64,000 bases of DNA from Gloeophyllum trabeum ATCC 11539 (taxonomy: Eukaryota; Basidiomycota; Agaricomycetes; Gloeophyllales; Gloeophyllaceae), in contig NW_006920415.1 of assembly GCF_000344685.1 (NCBI RefSeq), forward strand, positions 867,555-931,554, given 5' to 3'. Below, piece by piece: positions 34,963-47,774 of the stretch (positions are counted from its first letter, which is position 1; every line of letters starts with the position of its first letter). The notes under the pieces are model-generated. The model saw nothing but the letters and a program-made list of their open reading frames with translations. It was not told the DNA's origin and did no database searches. The position numbers were made by a program, and so were the translations under genes.

Positions 34963-36633
34963 ATGGGACTCGACACGAAGGATCCTTTGGTGCAAATAAA
35001 AAGTGGGCGTATTGTTTGCCTTGTGCTGGATTTGGGCTGATTTTCCAGTGCAGTAACGGAGACCGTGTGCGGTTTCGTGGCAATATGCATGACCGTGTCG
35101 CGGTTGTACATCCGGAGAGGGCGATACTGGTGGGATGACGCTTGGGTATTCTTTTCATTAATAAAGTGAGAGCCTCGTTATCGTCAGTACTTTACTTTTA
35201 CTGACGGTTCTGCCAAGCTTGTTCATCCAATTCGCCGCGGTATTCATGCACGTCGAAGACCCGTCAGAAATCTCAAGAACAAGTCGCATTGCAGCGTACT
35301 ACTTGATGGCCGTCACTTTCTACACGATCATCTGGTCCGCGCGGCTGGCAATTCTCTACTCGATAATCAGGCTCGACCCCGATCCCGTCATGCGGTACAG
35401 GCTGAAATGGGTCGCCGGGGTGTTCGTCGCCGCAATATTCTTTTTCTTCGCCCAGCTCATGTGGGTGTGCGAGCCCGAGCCTGGCTGGAAAGATGCCCGA
35501 AGCCCCCAGTGCCGGCTGAACAAGGAGGTCGCCATATGTCAAGTCGTCTGTAAGAACCATCTGGTTTGACCTGTGCCATTGTTCTCTATGTTGACCATCA
35601 ATGATTAGCGGACGTGATATCAGACCTTCTTCTCATCACTCTGCCCATCCGACTTATCCGAGGGATTCGGGACCGCGGGCTCCAGCGACGCCTTATGCTC
35701 ATTTTCTCAACAAGCAGTACGTGGCCGCCTCATCATATGATTCCAGCTCGCTCTGAATATTTTGTCCGCCAGTCGTGACCACAGTTGTATCACTAGCCCA
35801 TGCATACTACATTATTACCGACGGTGAAATCCCGGTGGTCATCTCTGCTCTTGTCGAGGTTAGTCCCCGCCCCCTTCGATCGCGCCTGCCTCGTCGCGAT
35901 CGCAATCGGCCACGTCGTATCGCCGATCACATCGCGCGCGACGTTCTGTTTGACAGCGCCATTTCGATCGATTTGGAAATGACCATGTGCTGACATAATC
36001 GCTATTATTTTGCCCCATCCTACGCAGGACTGCATGTCGCTCACCGTCGCAAACCTGCCGGTCACCGCAACAGCGCTGCTCAGGATGTTCGGCGTGTACG
36101 GCGAGAGCGACCGCGACGACTCGTACGCGGACGGCAGCACGGGCGGCCCGCGGTTCAAGCACACGAGCTTCGGGTTCAAGACGCGCTTCACGAGCGTGTT
36201 CGGGGTGAGCACGGGGCGCCATCGCGGCCACGGGACGACGTTCGGCGCGACGACGGGGTATGGCGGCCAGACCACCATAGGCACGGACGAGACGGAGCCC
36301 ACGACGGCGACGCCGTTCAAGGTGGGGGCGCTGGATTGCACGGGGCAGGGGGCTACCCGGACGGTCGAGTTCCAGCTTGGCGAGCGGATGCCCATGAGTG
36401 CGGACATGGACCGCAAGGGCTTGCTGGGCCCGATGCCCGAGACGCCGGTGAAGGAGGCGCCGACCGTGCTGGAGGATGACCGGGCGTCACATGGCTCCAA
36501 AGGCAGCGCGGAGCAAGGACGCTTGAGAAAGCTGGCCAGCTTTACTTGGGATCGGCGAGGCGCAGAGCAGAACGAGCGACTGCCGGAAGGCGTTCAGGTC
36601 ACGACGGAGACGGTTCGCACGGCCGACTCATGA
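34963..36633 (+). CDS. Rhodopsin-like 7TM integral membrane protein (SAT4/PTH11-like), copy 2
   Basis: Paralogue of the minus-strand gene at 17912-19286. It begins MGLDTKDPLVQIKITETVCG and continues FVAICMTVSRLYIRRGRYWW, DDAWVFFSLINLFIQFAAVF, MHVEDPSEISRTSRIAAYYL, MAVTFYTIIWSARLAILYSI and WVAGVFVAAIFFFFAQLMWV. The next exons give DVISDLLLITLPIRLIRGIR and VVTTVVSLAHAYYIITDGEI. The tail is again hydrophilic and Thr/Gly-rich but clearly diverged, ending ETVRTADS. Intron positions agree with copy 1, with one exception: an extra ~169-nt intron at 35859-36027, between ALVE and DCMSL, at a point where copy 1 reads straight through (AAIEDCLSL). That intron is about three times longer than its neighbours. 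Ligand and role unknown. Confidence 0.82.
35859..36027 (+). other. Paralogue-specific intron in 7TM copy 2
   Basis: Bounded by GTTAGTCC and TACGCAG, phase 0, 169 nt. Splicing it restores VISALVE-DCMSLTVANLP, which aligns without a gap to the uninterrupted copy 1. Other introns of the pair are shared. Confidence 0.75.
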
Positions 36634-37358
36634 CTATAACCCTCCCATTCTTGATTATTTGGGCTCGTCGTCGTCTGTTCCCGTCCCGGGGACGCGGAAG
36701 AAAGAAGGAAGGCACCTGGCACTGTAATATTATGCTGTATGGACTCGTCTATTGTCACCGTATCCCCACCTGCTCCCGTCTACCCTCGTCCTCGTTTTCT
36801 AGCTGTGCATACCTTTCGGGTTTCTTGTACAATGTTATAATTACCCTGTAGAATTGTGTAGTATGGCATCGTCGTATGTTTGGTGTTAAGAATACTCTAC
36901 CCGCACAGACGAGTGAGACAAGTCAGGGTTCCATTGCCCTTTCAGCCACATATGAGTAGAAGCAACACATTTGATAGGTGGAGAAGCACCGAAGCTGACA
37001 GCTTCTTGATGTGCAATGACCTGGAGAAGGCGATGCAGAGAAGCCATAAGTCGGGGAAAGACGGACACGGTAGTTGCAGGTCCTGAGAAGTGAGCCAATA
37101 TAACCCAAGATATGACGCGCCAAAGCGAGAGACGGACTGAAGCACAGGTGCATTATGCAAGGAGTGACGAGTAGGATATTACAGTTTGAAACCGATAGGT
37201 CTACATTTATAATGTGTCCAAAGCCCGAGCAGCTTGATGTTTGTAACAGTATAACTTGAACAACAGAAGGTCAGACGGGGGTACAATGAAAACCCGTGCA
37301 TACTCACATATGTGGCGTCCATATGCATCAAAGCAAGATGACAGTCCCAACAATAGCA
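36634..37358. other. Gene-free stretch
   Basis: 3' flank of the 7TM gene and of the convergent cupin-like gene. Only short open frames; nothing recognised. Confidence 0.4.
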
Positions 37359-37902
37359 TTAATCCAAGTCTATCAGATTTCTTTTGTACTCCGTCCCAAC
37401 AACACAGGGCCCACTGTGTAGCACAGTATGGTTGGGAACAAGCCCTCCTTCTGTTGGTATTTGCATTGCGACGGTTTGGTCCCCCGAGGGGTACGCCGTA
37501 GAGTGCCCCAGCAAACTGACGTCGGCCGTGTCCGCAGCGAAGATCATCCCATTACGACCGCCTTGTACCCACGCCTCCTGCGTAGAATTCGGAAGAGTAA
37601 TGTGCGCGAGTCCTGATAGGAACACGACGTATCTGGACACCCATCGTTAAGAGCATCAGATGCGAGACGAATCGGGTTTGCACTCACTGCACGTTCGGCG
37701 CGTTATGCCTGCCTGCGTCGAAACCCGCGGGGATGATCGCGTAGCTCGCGTTCGCCAGGTTGCCCAGCTGCAGGCTGATGGCTCCAGCGGTACCGGGTTG
37801 CGCGGACGAGACGAACCCAGGTTGCAAGGCCCAGCACTCAAAGACAGACTGTCCGTTCACGGCAGAGAGCGCGGTGAGATTCAATGTGCTCGGGGAGACC
37901 AT
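37359..37902 (-). CDS. Small cupin-like fungal protein
   Basis: Two exons joined across an intron of about 60 nt (37631-37691 region) give about 160 residues from MVSPSTLNLTALSAVNGQSV to TEYKRNLIDLD. Strand-rich sequence with SYAIIPAGFDAGRHNAPNVQ followed by YVVFLSGLAHITLPNST resembles cupin motif 1 (His near the start of a beta-barrel strand, Pro, hydrophobic strand, G). GMIFAADTADVSLLGHSTAY may supply motif 2. No signal peptide is evident from this start, although the asparagine-rich N-T/N-S sites would suit a secreted protein if an upstream exon exists. Function unknown; cupin assignment is inference from motif shape. Confidence 0.6.
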
Positions 37903-39837
37903 GGTTATGAGCTGGGAGAGCGATGCCTGCGAGCAATATGTACGAGACCGGGTGCCGATGTGTGAGAGGGGATGCGCCTGAGAAGCGAAGTGTGTCTGTC
38001 CGATAGGGATTAATTTATAGACAGAGGGTATTGGCACGGGTATGTAAGGTGAGAGTCGGCGAGTGTCAGGCGCGATCTTCTCTTGTCAGTGACATGCCAG
38101 GTGAACCAGAATGAGACAGTCTTGATGCAAATATAAGAGGCAGAATTTGTAAGGCTATCTGCCCGCAGATGAAGCCAGGAACAGCGCATCCCAGGCACCG
38201 TGCGTAAGGGCCATAAGCGAACTTGGCCATCAGCTAACTTTTGCCGCGGCCACTCGTATTGTCCCCGTCCCCGACGTTGTTACCCGCTTTCACCGCTGTA
38301 TGTTTTTCAACGAGCACCCACATCTGCCGGTTTTCCTTGCAACTCTCCCAGCATCTTCGCCGAGGCCCTGCTCGGGTACAGTCTGTATGAGAAACAGCGG
38401 CCGTGTCCGTATGGCTCGTCGTCCTTATCGTGCGTTTGTCCTAGCGTAACCCATGAAACCGATTCCGCGCCACTAGTGACGGTTTTGTATCACTTGATCA
38501 AACTTCAGCTGTCAAGCCCACAATCGCAGGGCTATCGATATGTGCGAGGTGAGGATCCCATGTGTTGCCTTAATCGAGGTCGTCGACATCAAACCGCGTT
38601 TGATACTTTCGATTCCACTGCGCAATAAATTGCGGAAATTCAGACCGCCGTCGCCAAGCAATGAGGATTGTCTCATGCTCGCGGGAGGCGCTATGAACAT
38701 GGGCGTAGGTAAGAATACGTTCAATGCGACAACTCTAGATCTAGGGATAGCATGCCAGCGTTTGCTGGTTCTCAGCGTCCGGAATCTTATTTGACTTTAG
38801 TCGCTCTGCGATGCACTTTGTACCTGGTCAACCACCCTTGTCAGTAATTGAACCCTGAAGCCAGGCACCCGCCATTTTCGCTGTTTCTGATCACTGGATT
38901 ACCTTTTGTTACACTGCACAATGCGTTCCCAAGTCGTTGCATCTGAGAACAAGGTTCATGTACTGTCGGCAGGTATACATCTGCTAGCACGCTACTAGAG
39001 AGGTGCGAGGTGTCTGTCATCTTTCCAGCTCCGGTCTTGCGAAACGCAAGTCAGCGCAACTATTCTCTCAGGCAACCTATTGGAGTAACATGCAGGCCCC
39101 GGACACATCTCGGTCGACGTTGACAAAAAGGTATGACAGTCATGCTCATAAATACTGCTAAACCCCCCTGGTGTCACTAAAGACCCGTCAAGGTGGATTA
39201 TTCTCCGAAGTACGCTCGCCTCGCGCACGATTCTCGGGCAAGATGATGACACCTGACAAGGAAAAGTCAGACAAGCTGGCTGCGTCAACCCTTCATGTGC
39301 CCTGAACCGCTCTCAGCACACTCGGTGGGATTAATGCTCGACAGAGGCATGCGATGATGCTCGATGTTACACTGATGGTACAGGCCGACTGTTGTACACG
39401 CTGGCGCCCTGGTTAGCGAGCAAATGCAGAGTGGTTTTAAGGCATGCAGCCCCTGTCCTTCCTGGCGTCAGAAAATCTGGACAGGTAGACTAAATGTCAA
39501 CGGTCACGACTACGGCCGTCCCTGTAGACATGATTGGGCGTCATAAGATATGTAGTTCGTTCAAGAGTGTTTTGTCAGACGAAGCTGCGACGGTCGTCTT
39601 TGCGTCATCGATATGATGGTGTAGTAATTTGCAGGATGTCGAGCGTACCCCTCTCACGAATGAAACTCGCCAGTTTGCACCCACAGAGTCCTTGCCACAG
39701 ATCAGCCACATTGTGGCAAACGAGAAGCACTCCGGAAAGAAGCCACGCCGCCGGAAACAAACATAGCTGTGCAGGCACGTGGTCCACGTGCCTGGACCCT
39801 ACGTAGCGCTTTCGGTGGCGGGACGCGTACAAGCCAA
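37903..39837. other. Gene-free region before SFT2
   Basis: About 1.9 kb. Open frames are short and lack features. The only structure recognised is the 23-bp palindrome at 39772-39794. Confidence 0.45.
39772..39794. promoter_or_regulatory. 23-bp palindrome with two CACGTG E-boxes upstream of SFT2
   Basis: Two 11-bp arms (CAGGCACGTGG / CCACGTGCCTG) are perfect reverse complements around one central T. Each arm contains CACGTG (39776-39781 and 39785-39790), itself the target of fungal bHLH factors. The site lies 44 bp upstream of the SFT2 start codon, a typical place for an activator or repressor site. Confidence 0.6.
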
Positions 39838-40681
39838 ATGGCACCTGCTACCACCGAACAGAACTTCCGCGCAAACCTATCGCAGTTCCGCTGGGCCCGC
39901 GGGACAACAGACGACTTGCAGGAGCAGCCGGCACCGTCGGCCAACCCGTTCTCGCGGTTCTACAATGCTGTGGGGGCCGGCTACGTACCGCTGCGGTCGA
40001 ACGAGCGGTCGAATGAGGAGGAGGCGTATTTCGCGTTGTCCAGATGGGAGAGGTGAGTCCGTACCCACTGCTATGAAGGACAGTGACGGATAGAGGGGAC
40101 TCGGGTTAGGCTGTTAGGATTCGGAGCGTGCCTCCTGGGAGCCGCAGTGTGTTTCTTCGTCGCATTCTTGACAATGCCGCTGCTGGCGCTGCGGCCAGCG
40201 AAGTTCGCTCTTGCGTTCAGGTCAGTACCCGACGTTCTGCTCGAATATCGAGTCTGACATGCAGACTAGCCTGGGGAGCTTACTGGTTATGTTCGGGTAT
40301 GTCACGCCCTGTTCTATTCCCTTCCCGAAGTCATTCCGACATACGCTTCACAGATTCTCCGTCCTTATTGGACCCATAAACCATCTCAAGCACCTTCTAT
40401 CAAAAGAGAGACTTCCATTTACTGGCGCCTATTTCTCTAGCCTTGGATTGACCTTGTACTTCTCGTTGGGTGTGAGTCTCTCAAAGGTCCACTTCCCAAT
40501 GGACATTGACATCAGAGAACACACACAGGCCCACTCATATATCGGTTCCCTGGTATTCGCCGTGATCCAAGTCATCGCTCTCGTTTCCTATGTACTGGCG
40601 TACTTTCCAGGTGGTATCCAGACACTCCGTTTCGGCTCTCAAATGGCCTTCCGAGGGGCAGGCAGCCTCCTACCATTGTAA
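39838..40681 (+). CDS. SFT2: SFT2-like vesicle transport protein
   Basis: Golgi/endosome tetraspanning protein of the Got1/Sft2 family, acting in vesicle fusion with the late Golgi. Start ATG at 39838 (MAPATTEQNFRANLSQFRWA). A cytosolic leader of ~70 residues ends YFALSRWER, followed by LLGFGACLLGAAVCFFVAFL (helix 1), SLGSLLVMFG joined to FSVLIGPINHLKHLLSKERL (helix 2 and the conserved loop), PFTGAYFSSLGLTLYFSLG (helix 3) and AHSYIGSLVFAVIQVIALVS (helix 4). It ends GIQTLRFGSQMAFRGAGSLL. The G-P-x-N-H-x-K-H-L and F-P-G-G-x3-LRFG blocks are diagnostic. About five exons. It is convergent with the Nup192 gene, 96 bp apart. Confidence 0.9.
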
Positions 40682-40777
40682 CATATATAATGCCAAGCAC
40701 CAGAGATATACGGATGAAGATATGACAGAACTATAGCTACACATCTGCTTGACAGCATACACAGGTTTCGCACATTT

Positions 40778-43700
40778 TCACAAACCGTCGGCGTAGCCAT
40801 TTTGTTCCCCGAGATCGGCGACCTCCCGAAGCTTGCGGACCAAGGTATCGAGATAAGCCTTATTGGAACGCCATTCTTTGGGCGCGACCGGGGACTCCTA
40901 TGCCAATTCCTTGTCAGGGTCAAGCGAGTAACGGTATACGAGAGACGTACGAGGTCGATTGAGACTAGCTGCTGCAGCACAGGCGCCAGTCTCCCGCCCA
41001 CTTCTCCACGGAATGAATTGGCATCCGGAGCCGTTATAAACCGCATCGACTGCGATAGTGATGCTTTCATTTGCAGACTGGCGGTATCTCGCCCTTCGCC
41101 ATAATGCAAAAGATGCCGCCATAGAAGGAGTGATAACATTTCAATGGTAGCTGCAGGTTCAACATGAGTTGGCATGGTCGGATATGCGACGGCAGCGACG
41201 AAACGTACTGAGCAGGGTACCCGCCACTCTGCGAGCGTCGCTTGCCATGTCTTCGAGTACTCGGCAGACAAGGGTTCGCTTCTGACCTATATCTAGCTCA
41301 TCCAGGAAGTCTGCATCGGAAATCTCTAGTATCTGCAGAGGTGTTTGAATGTGGCGAGACCCGAGTTTCTACGATAGCTGAAACTCACCTCCTGCATATG
41401 ATCCACCTGCAGATGTTCCCTGTTGGCGAGCTCGGCCGCAATGTCAGAGATTTGCGTCAGCGTGTTTGACAGATCCTCGCAAATATCGTTCAACGCTTCT
41501 ATGGCATCTCCGACAGTGGGTATCAAAGCTGAAAGGACGTCAGCATCGCGTGTCAGTATTGAGTCTCAGCCCTGCAGACCTTGATAGTGCGCGGCACCGT
41601 CTCCTTTGAATGAAGAGGTGGTGACCGGCGAAAGTACGAGGTTGAACTCGGGCTCTGATGTATAAAATTAGGACATGGAGGTCAGACCCTTGCACAAGAC
41701 TCACCAGTAAAATTACTGGCTGCCCCTAGATATGCTACCAACGACTCCCGCAGCATTCGCTCCCTTTGCCTAACCGACTGACTGAACTTAGTTTCAGACT
41801 TCTGGCCTGCAAAGGGGTCAATCCCACGACGGTATGAAGAAGGAGGACAACCTACCAGGCAAGTAAACGGTAGCATCCCTTCTTTCAACCTCCGTCTGAG
41901 GGAGCACGTTATGCAGCCATCGCTCAGCTGCGAGGCCCCTAGCAGATAAACTCAGGATCGCGGCATGAATGCCGCCGAAACCTGCATTCGAAGAAAGCTG
42001 GGAGTGGCCGTCAGTAGGAGCCCTATATCGCCTAACGAGCTATGCTTACCATTTCGGACTTTGGAACCAATGGTAATACAGAGACACAGAGCGATACCAA
42101 AAGATGAATTTCCTCGACGATTGACAGCGTGATTGTAGATGACGACTCGTTCTTCAATAATATGACGATCGTATCCCTATGGCTCGATAGGAAAGCCAAG
42201 GCCTAGAAATAGGTCAATAAGGATCGCGGTTCTCGGATGGAGGCGTGTCACCTGTTTAGCTGCACCGACGTGCTGGGATCCCAGAGTCACCAAGATGGCC
42301 TCAACGGCTTGCAAAGCAGGCATGAAGAGTTGGTGGTAGCGTTCGATAGCTGATGGTAAGAAGTCATCCTGGTCTAAAGTAGTGTCATTAAGGTGGCTAG
42401 CCAGAACTGCTGAGAAGCATACGAACCTATGAAAGCCTGATTGAGTTCTGGCCTTGCGTCAAGAAAATCGCACTGTCCAAGCACACGTAGAAGCTGTACT
42501 TCGAGAAGGCGTTCAGCTCCTTGTCGTGTCTGCGCTATCTGGATGAGCATAGACATCTTAGCCTCATAGATATAAAGAGGATTGAGATCATCTGCGCAGA
42601 ATTCAGCGAGACCAAAATACAAGGTGATTGTGGAACGTACCAGGTTCCGGCTCTAAGACGGACTGAAGCAGAAGATCTGTTTCTTTGATCCCTCTGACAA
42701 CGTTCGCCAGGACACCGTGCCGCACTAATGATGTGAGGATATTGTTATGCGCTTCCGGCCGGAACATGTGAACCAAGGCGTCCAGCAACATGAACGCGAT
42801 TGACTTCCATACTTCGTTACCATCTATAGCGTCACGAGCTACGACAGTGGTTAAGCGATCCGCTGTACCCTTCAAAACGGCAAGGCTGACACTGCTTAGG
42901 GTAGCTGTGCCGTGACGACTCTTCTGACTAGCCGCCTGGGAAACGACTGGGAGTTGGCTCGAGGACAGAGAAACATCTGTGATGGAGGAGGTGAGCATGG
43001 ATGCTGAAAGACTGCGCATGTCCGACTCGGATCCGGAATCTTTGGAAGTCACTAGGTGCTGGTAGTTAATGAGCGCAGCATACAAGTTGCCCCGTATGAA
43101 TTCGTTACTGTTGGTGTCCATAATGATGTCCAAGATATTGCGGAGTAGAGCGGTCAGGCGCTCCAGGGGCAAAGTGCCTGCCTCCGTATCTCCGCCTGCC
43201 GACTGCACGATGATCTGATGTCGCCTATCTTCCCTCAACTTCGTGATGCACGAGAGTATAGCTTCGGAAAGTAACACGGCGGTACTTTCTTCAACGTTGG
43301 GTGACCGGATGGCCATCGGCAGAGCGTGCAGCAGGTCGAAAAGTAAGTTTTCCCTGTTATCGTGAGGCAACTGCGTGAAGCACTTCATGAGAGTCATATC
43401 CAATAGTCTCCTCCATGCTTCATATCCTGCGGAGACGGCGTAATGAACTTTCCGACGGTGGTTCTCAACTACACAGCTCTCGAGAACGTAGTGAGTCTCG
43501 GCCGCTAGCTGCTGAACATGTGTGGGAGTGATAATCTTGCCTTGAGCATTGAGAGCGCGACGGGCATCGGAAAGGAGAGATAGTACTGCAGCTTCATCGA
43601 CAACTTCACAACCCGAGTCGTCCGTGCGGATACATGAGAGCAAATTCAATTGGGACAAGAACTGCAGCTCGATCGGTTCCGGCGCGACACTGTCTGACCA

Positions 43701-46700
43701 ATCAAAATCCAGAGAGTGCAGGAATTCGATGATCCGGCTGTGAGATTGCCCCACATCGTTGAAACGCCCCATAACCGTGGTATTTAAACCCTCAGCATCA
43801 ACACCTTCAAATATAGCTTCATCGTTGCCAAAGACAATCTCTAACAGATCCGACGCTGCTCTTCTGTGGCCCTTGTTCGTTAGGACGTGTAGCTCGAGCG
43901 CAGCCATGTCAATGATCCATGACCGCAGGCGGAGGAAAGAACAGAGGACTGGTGCAGTAGTGGTTACGCGCGTTCCATCAGTGTAAACCACCTCGACGAA
44001 AGGATCATCTTCGAGAGTGGGCACCTTAAACGTCACAGCGGCCAGCTGTCTTGCAAAGAAGTCTTCTCGGGTGCGCAAGTATCGCATAGTAAAGTCTGAC
44101 GTCTGAGTATGGGAACATAGTTCATACACGACATGGTAGAGGCGCTCAGCAAGGCCAGGTTGCGCAATGAACAAAGGATTCATATGACGAGCTTGCTGGC
44201 GTCTCCGTTCCTTGTGATGGCCCTTCACCTTTGGGATGCCCGCGGTGAGCATGTCAAATATAACGTGGATGCTGGTAGCTCGGCCATCCAGCGCATGAGG
44301 GTCTTGAATATGATGATCAGGGCCCATTCCTCCTAATAAAAGATAGTGCGCGATATTCGGGTACCTCTTTCCAGGTTGAGTATTCTCGATGAACAGATCC
44401 ACAGCGGCGAGTTTGGTTGCCTGGGAGAGAGAGACGGGGATGTCTTCAGTATCTGCCGCTCCCGCACCCGTCCACTGATCAGCAGCTGCCTCCGCGAGCT
44501 CGACATCTTCCGCAGTGTCAGCTTCCATTAGCCGTCTGTATCCATCCAGTATCCGATCGGAGTCACTGCTTTTCTCAATCAAAGCAGCCAGATTCGTGAA
44601 TGCCGACGAAGAGGCGAGGGAATGCAGTATCTTGACGGAGAGAAATGCCAGCTCTGGATAACTAGAGTGCACAACACATGCCGCCAGAGGGGGAACAAAC
44701 TGGGGGGAGAAAGCCAGAGCTTGGTCTAACTTCTGGAAGTAGGAGCGGGGTGGGACTACGCCAGCAAAGGGCATAGCATCCATCTCGGACAATACAGGGA
44801 TGAGCATGTCGAGGTAAATGTCTTGGATTTCTAGCACACGCAGTATGATCCGCAGGACGCGGACGATCATGCTCGAAAGGAAAGGCTCGTGGTCCTTGTT
44901 GCCTCTGTCAAGTTCATCCAAGCATTCCGTGATGAAGGTTAATACGGTCGACTGTACTGGGGATGCCGTGAGGAGGCGTTTCATGATGTCAAACCCGGGA
45001 TGTATCACGAAGGACGCTAATGCTTCTGGCGTCATTCGAGCGTCGCTTTCCTGCATTCCGAGAAGGCCTTCGAGTTCATAGCTCGCGATACATCGCTCCA
45101 TGAAGCATAAACACAGATCATTGATCTGGAGCCTGTCCGTAAGTTTCGCGTACTCCCGATCAGGGATTTTCGAGAACACCGTGTCCATGACGAAGGATAC
45201 AAAAGGACCGATGCCCGGGAAGCGGTAGGTAGACCCAAGGTTTTCTGGGATTGTCTGGATCGGTGCACCATCCGTCATACGGACCTTCAATGGGACACGC
45301 TTCGGGGTATGTATAAGCGTGCTGAGGAGCTTTAGGAATGGTATCGTCGCAGGATACAACTTGTGCACCGACTCCACTTCTTCCAGTTCCACCTGGACGC
45401 CTCTCACAGCAGCGAGATTGAGGCGAGCGCCGCCCCGCACGTCAATGATTTCTTGCCGCTCCATGACAAGCCATACATTTCTGCAGATTTCGACCCCTTG
45501 TATACCCGCACCAGGGAGACAGAATGCTGCAACAGTTTCGAATATAGCGCCTTTGAGTTCAAGAGGAACCGGCAGAGGGACAAGCGATAGTAGAGTTGGA
45601 ATGGCACGGAACTGCACGTTCGAGCAGACGGCCACACGCACAGGTGGTGAGTATGTGACCGTCGTGGCCAGTAGTCGCAGGAACGCATCGGCGAGGTAGA
45701 TGTCCTTCGCAGATAGCATTAATGGCTGATGATGATGTTGCTGCGGCGGGGGAGGTGCCGGCTGCTGTTGCTGCCATGGTTGATTAGACGATTGAGTAGC
45801 GGCTGGGGGGTTGGATGGAGGGGCACGATGGTTTGAAGCAGCATTCGCCCAGGACTCCAATATGCCAAATATGGTGCTCCATGACACCATGGGCACGCTA
45901 GAGTAACTGCTACTAGAAGTCGAAGCAGACAGATCGAACCCTGGCATGATCTCACCTGCTCCTCGGGCCATGAAATTGTAGGCAAGCTCTGCACACTGAG
46001 GGCCTTTAGACAATCCCGAAAGCATATCATACAGAGCCGTTGACATATCTGGGTCGCGGGCCTGTGTCGACCACACAGCCCATTGTAAAAAGGAAGGGAG
46101 TTTGGGCGAGCGCATTTCGGTAAGTACGATGTAAGGAGTACGCGTTGTCTGAGGCGGGTGCGCGCCCCAGTATTGCAGAGCGGTATCGGGAGGTAGAGCA
46201 GTGTACAGCACGCCGATGAAAGCGAAGAGTGTGGCGATATCGTTCCTAGGAGGCCTTTGTTCGCCTGAAGGTGCGAATCGCACCGACTGGTGTACCCGAG
46301 ATCCAGAGGGAGCGCGCCCAGTTCGAGAGCTAGTCAAGAGCAGATCTTCTTGGCGCTGTTTGATCTTCCGTAATTCGGAAAGAGCGCTTGAAATCAGGCC
46401 GCGGACCAGAGCGTCGAAGGATTCGAGGATCGCCAGCTTGAAATCGGGGTCTGGCAACTCCGCGAGACCGTCCGCATCTATGGGCAGTCGTAATTGCTTT
46501 GCGAAAGAAGACGGAAGCGAGCTTCTCAGGGTCCTTTGCAGCCGTAGGGTTATGGCAAGAAGATAAGTAAATGCGTCCCCTTGAAGCGCATTCCAAATGT
46601 TGGTCTCAAGCTGCTCAGTCCTGAAGCTGTCCTTGTCTTCCAGCTCGGGATTGCGTTGTCTAGCCTCAGTCAGGAAGAGCGTCCACTTCATCAGTACAGT

Positions 46701-47774
46701 AGCTTTCAGACCAGGTTCCTTCCACTGTGTCGCAGGATCAAGCTTTTTCTTCATGTAAGGCAGCAATTGCCTGTCCTCATCCAAGGCCAGAATGCCTCTG
46801 ACTTGACCGCCAATGGTCAGGGGATCAACCGAATCGAGGGAGACCAGAGTGGCGGCCAGGATATAGTAGGTGATGGCATGTTGGGGATTGTTGGACAACC
46901 ATTCAACCGCTCTTTGGACGTCAAATGGTCCGTAATATCCAAGCCGAGCAATGAGGAACACCACAGTAGCCAAAGTGCGTCGCTCTGATTTGAGATACTC
47001 GCAGCGAACATCAAGGACTTCCTGCGCTAAAGAAGCTGAGCGCCCTGCGGATAGATGCCTTCAGCGATGCGCGCAAAGGAAAGGTAATAGAACACGCTAC
47101 CAGGTTCAGGGACGATCACAGTATTACTTGTAGCGGTCTGTCTGGCATTATGGGCTTTGGCAAGCTCAGTCCCAAGGGCTTCGAGCGTATTGAAGATTCT
47201 GTGCGTGAGGCCAAGGTCGTCGTGCTTGGCGTCGGGACGAGGAGGGAGTACGTATTCTCGGGCGAAGGCCCTAATTGCAGAGTAGATTCTGGGCGAACCT
47301 TGTATGTCTGCAACTTCACAGGCCTCGAAGATGAGCCGCAGACATTCACCAAGGTCCCGACGTCTACGGTGATGTAGGAGTATCGCTCTCTCCACTGCTG
47401 CGACAGCATTCAAGTTGGGACTCTCCGTCTCGACTGCGTGCAGGAGCTCGGCACAGTATCGCTCCGACGCGTCGAGTTGCTCTGAGAGAAAGAGAACTTG
47501 ACGGCAGAAATCCTGATTAACAGCCAACTGTCTTCCGTTGACCACAATTTTACCTGCCCTGGCTCAGTAAACCATATATACAGATTCAAGATGCACACTC
47601 ACCTGATTCCAACTCCCGTTTCTCCTGTCCGTTCCTCGGCCCCACTTCAAACAAGTTATACAATGCATCCCTAGACTCGTTCAGTTCGTCAAATAACTCC
47701 GGTTCGCCATGACTAGGTCCGCGAGGGCTGAGTGTGTTTATGAGAGCTGCTCGTAGATGGGATATAGAATTCAT
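40778..47774 (-). CDS. NUP192: Nucleoporin Nup192/Nup205, inner-ring scaffold
   Basis: Large alpha-helical scaffold of the nuclear pore inner ring, partner of Nic96/Nup93-type proteins. It starts MNSISHLRAALINTL at 47774 and runs through SPRIYSAIRAFAREYVLPPR, then one huge uninterrupted exon of about 1,450 codons (to ~42642) beginning around LATVVFLIARLGYYGPFDVQ. Smaller exons follow to the C-terminus EWRSNKAYLDTLVRKLREVA, ending EQNGYADGL at 40778. Total about 2,100 residues, closer to human Nup205 than to yeast Nup192. A Gln/Pro/His-rich insert (QQQQPAPPPPQQHHHQPLML) sits in the middle. A TAG in one reading near 40898 falls inside the last intron (GTACGT...GCATAG), so it is not a nonsense mutation. 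Its start lies 168 bp from the divergent NAA30 gene. Confidence 0.9.

Noticed and set aside
35793..36500. 235-codon open frame on the minus strand
   Set aside because: Antisense to 7TM copy 2 and its extra intron.
40898..40900. In-frame stop near the 3' end of NUP192, suggesting a nonsense mutation
   Set aside because: It belongs to the acceptor GCATAG of an intron beginning GTACGT; splicing joins VSIDL to ESPVAPKEW in frame.
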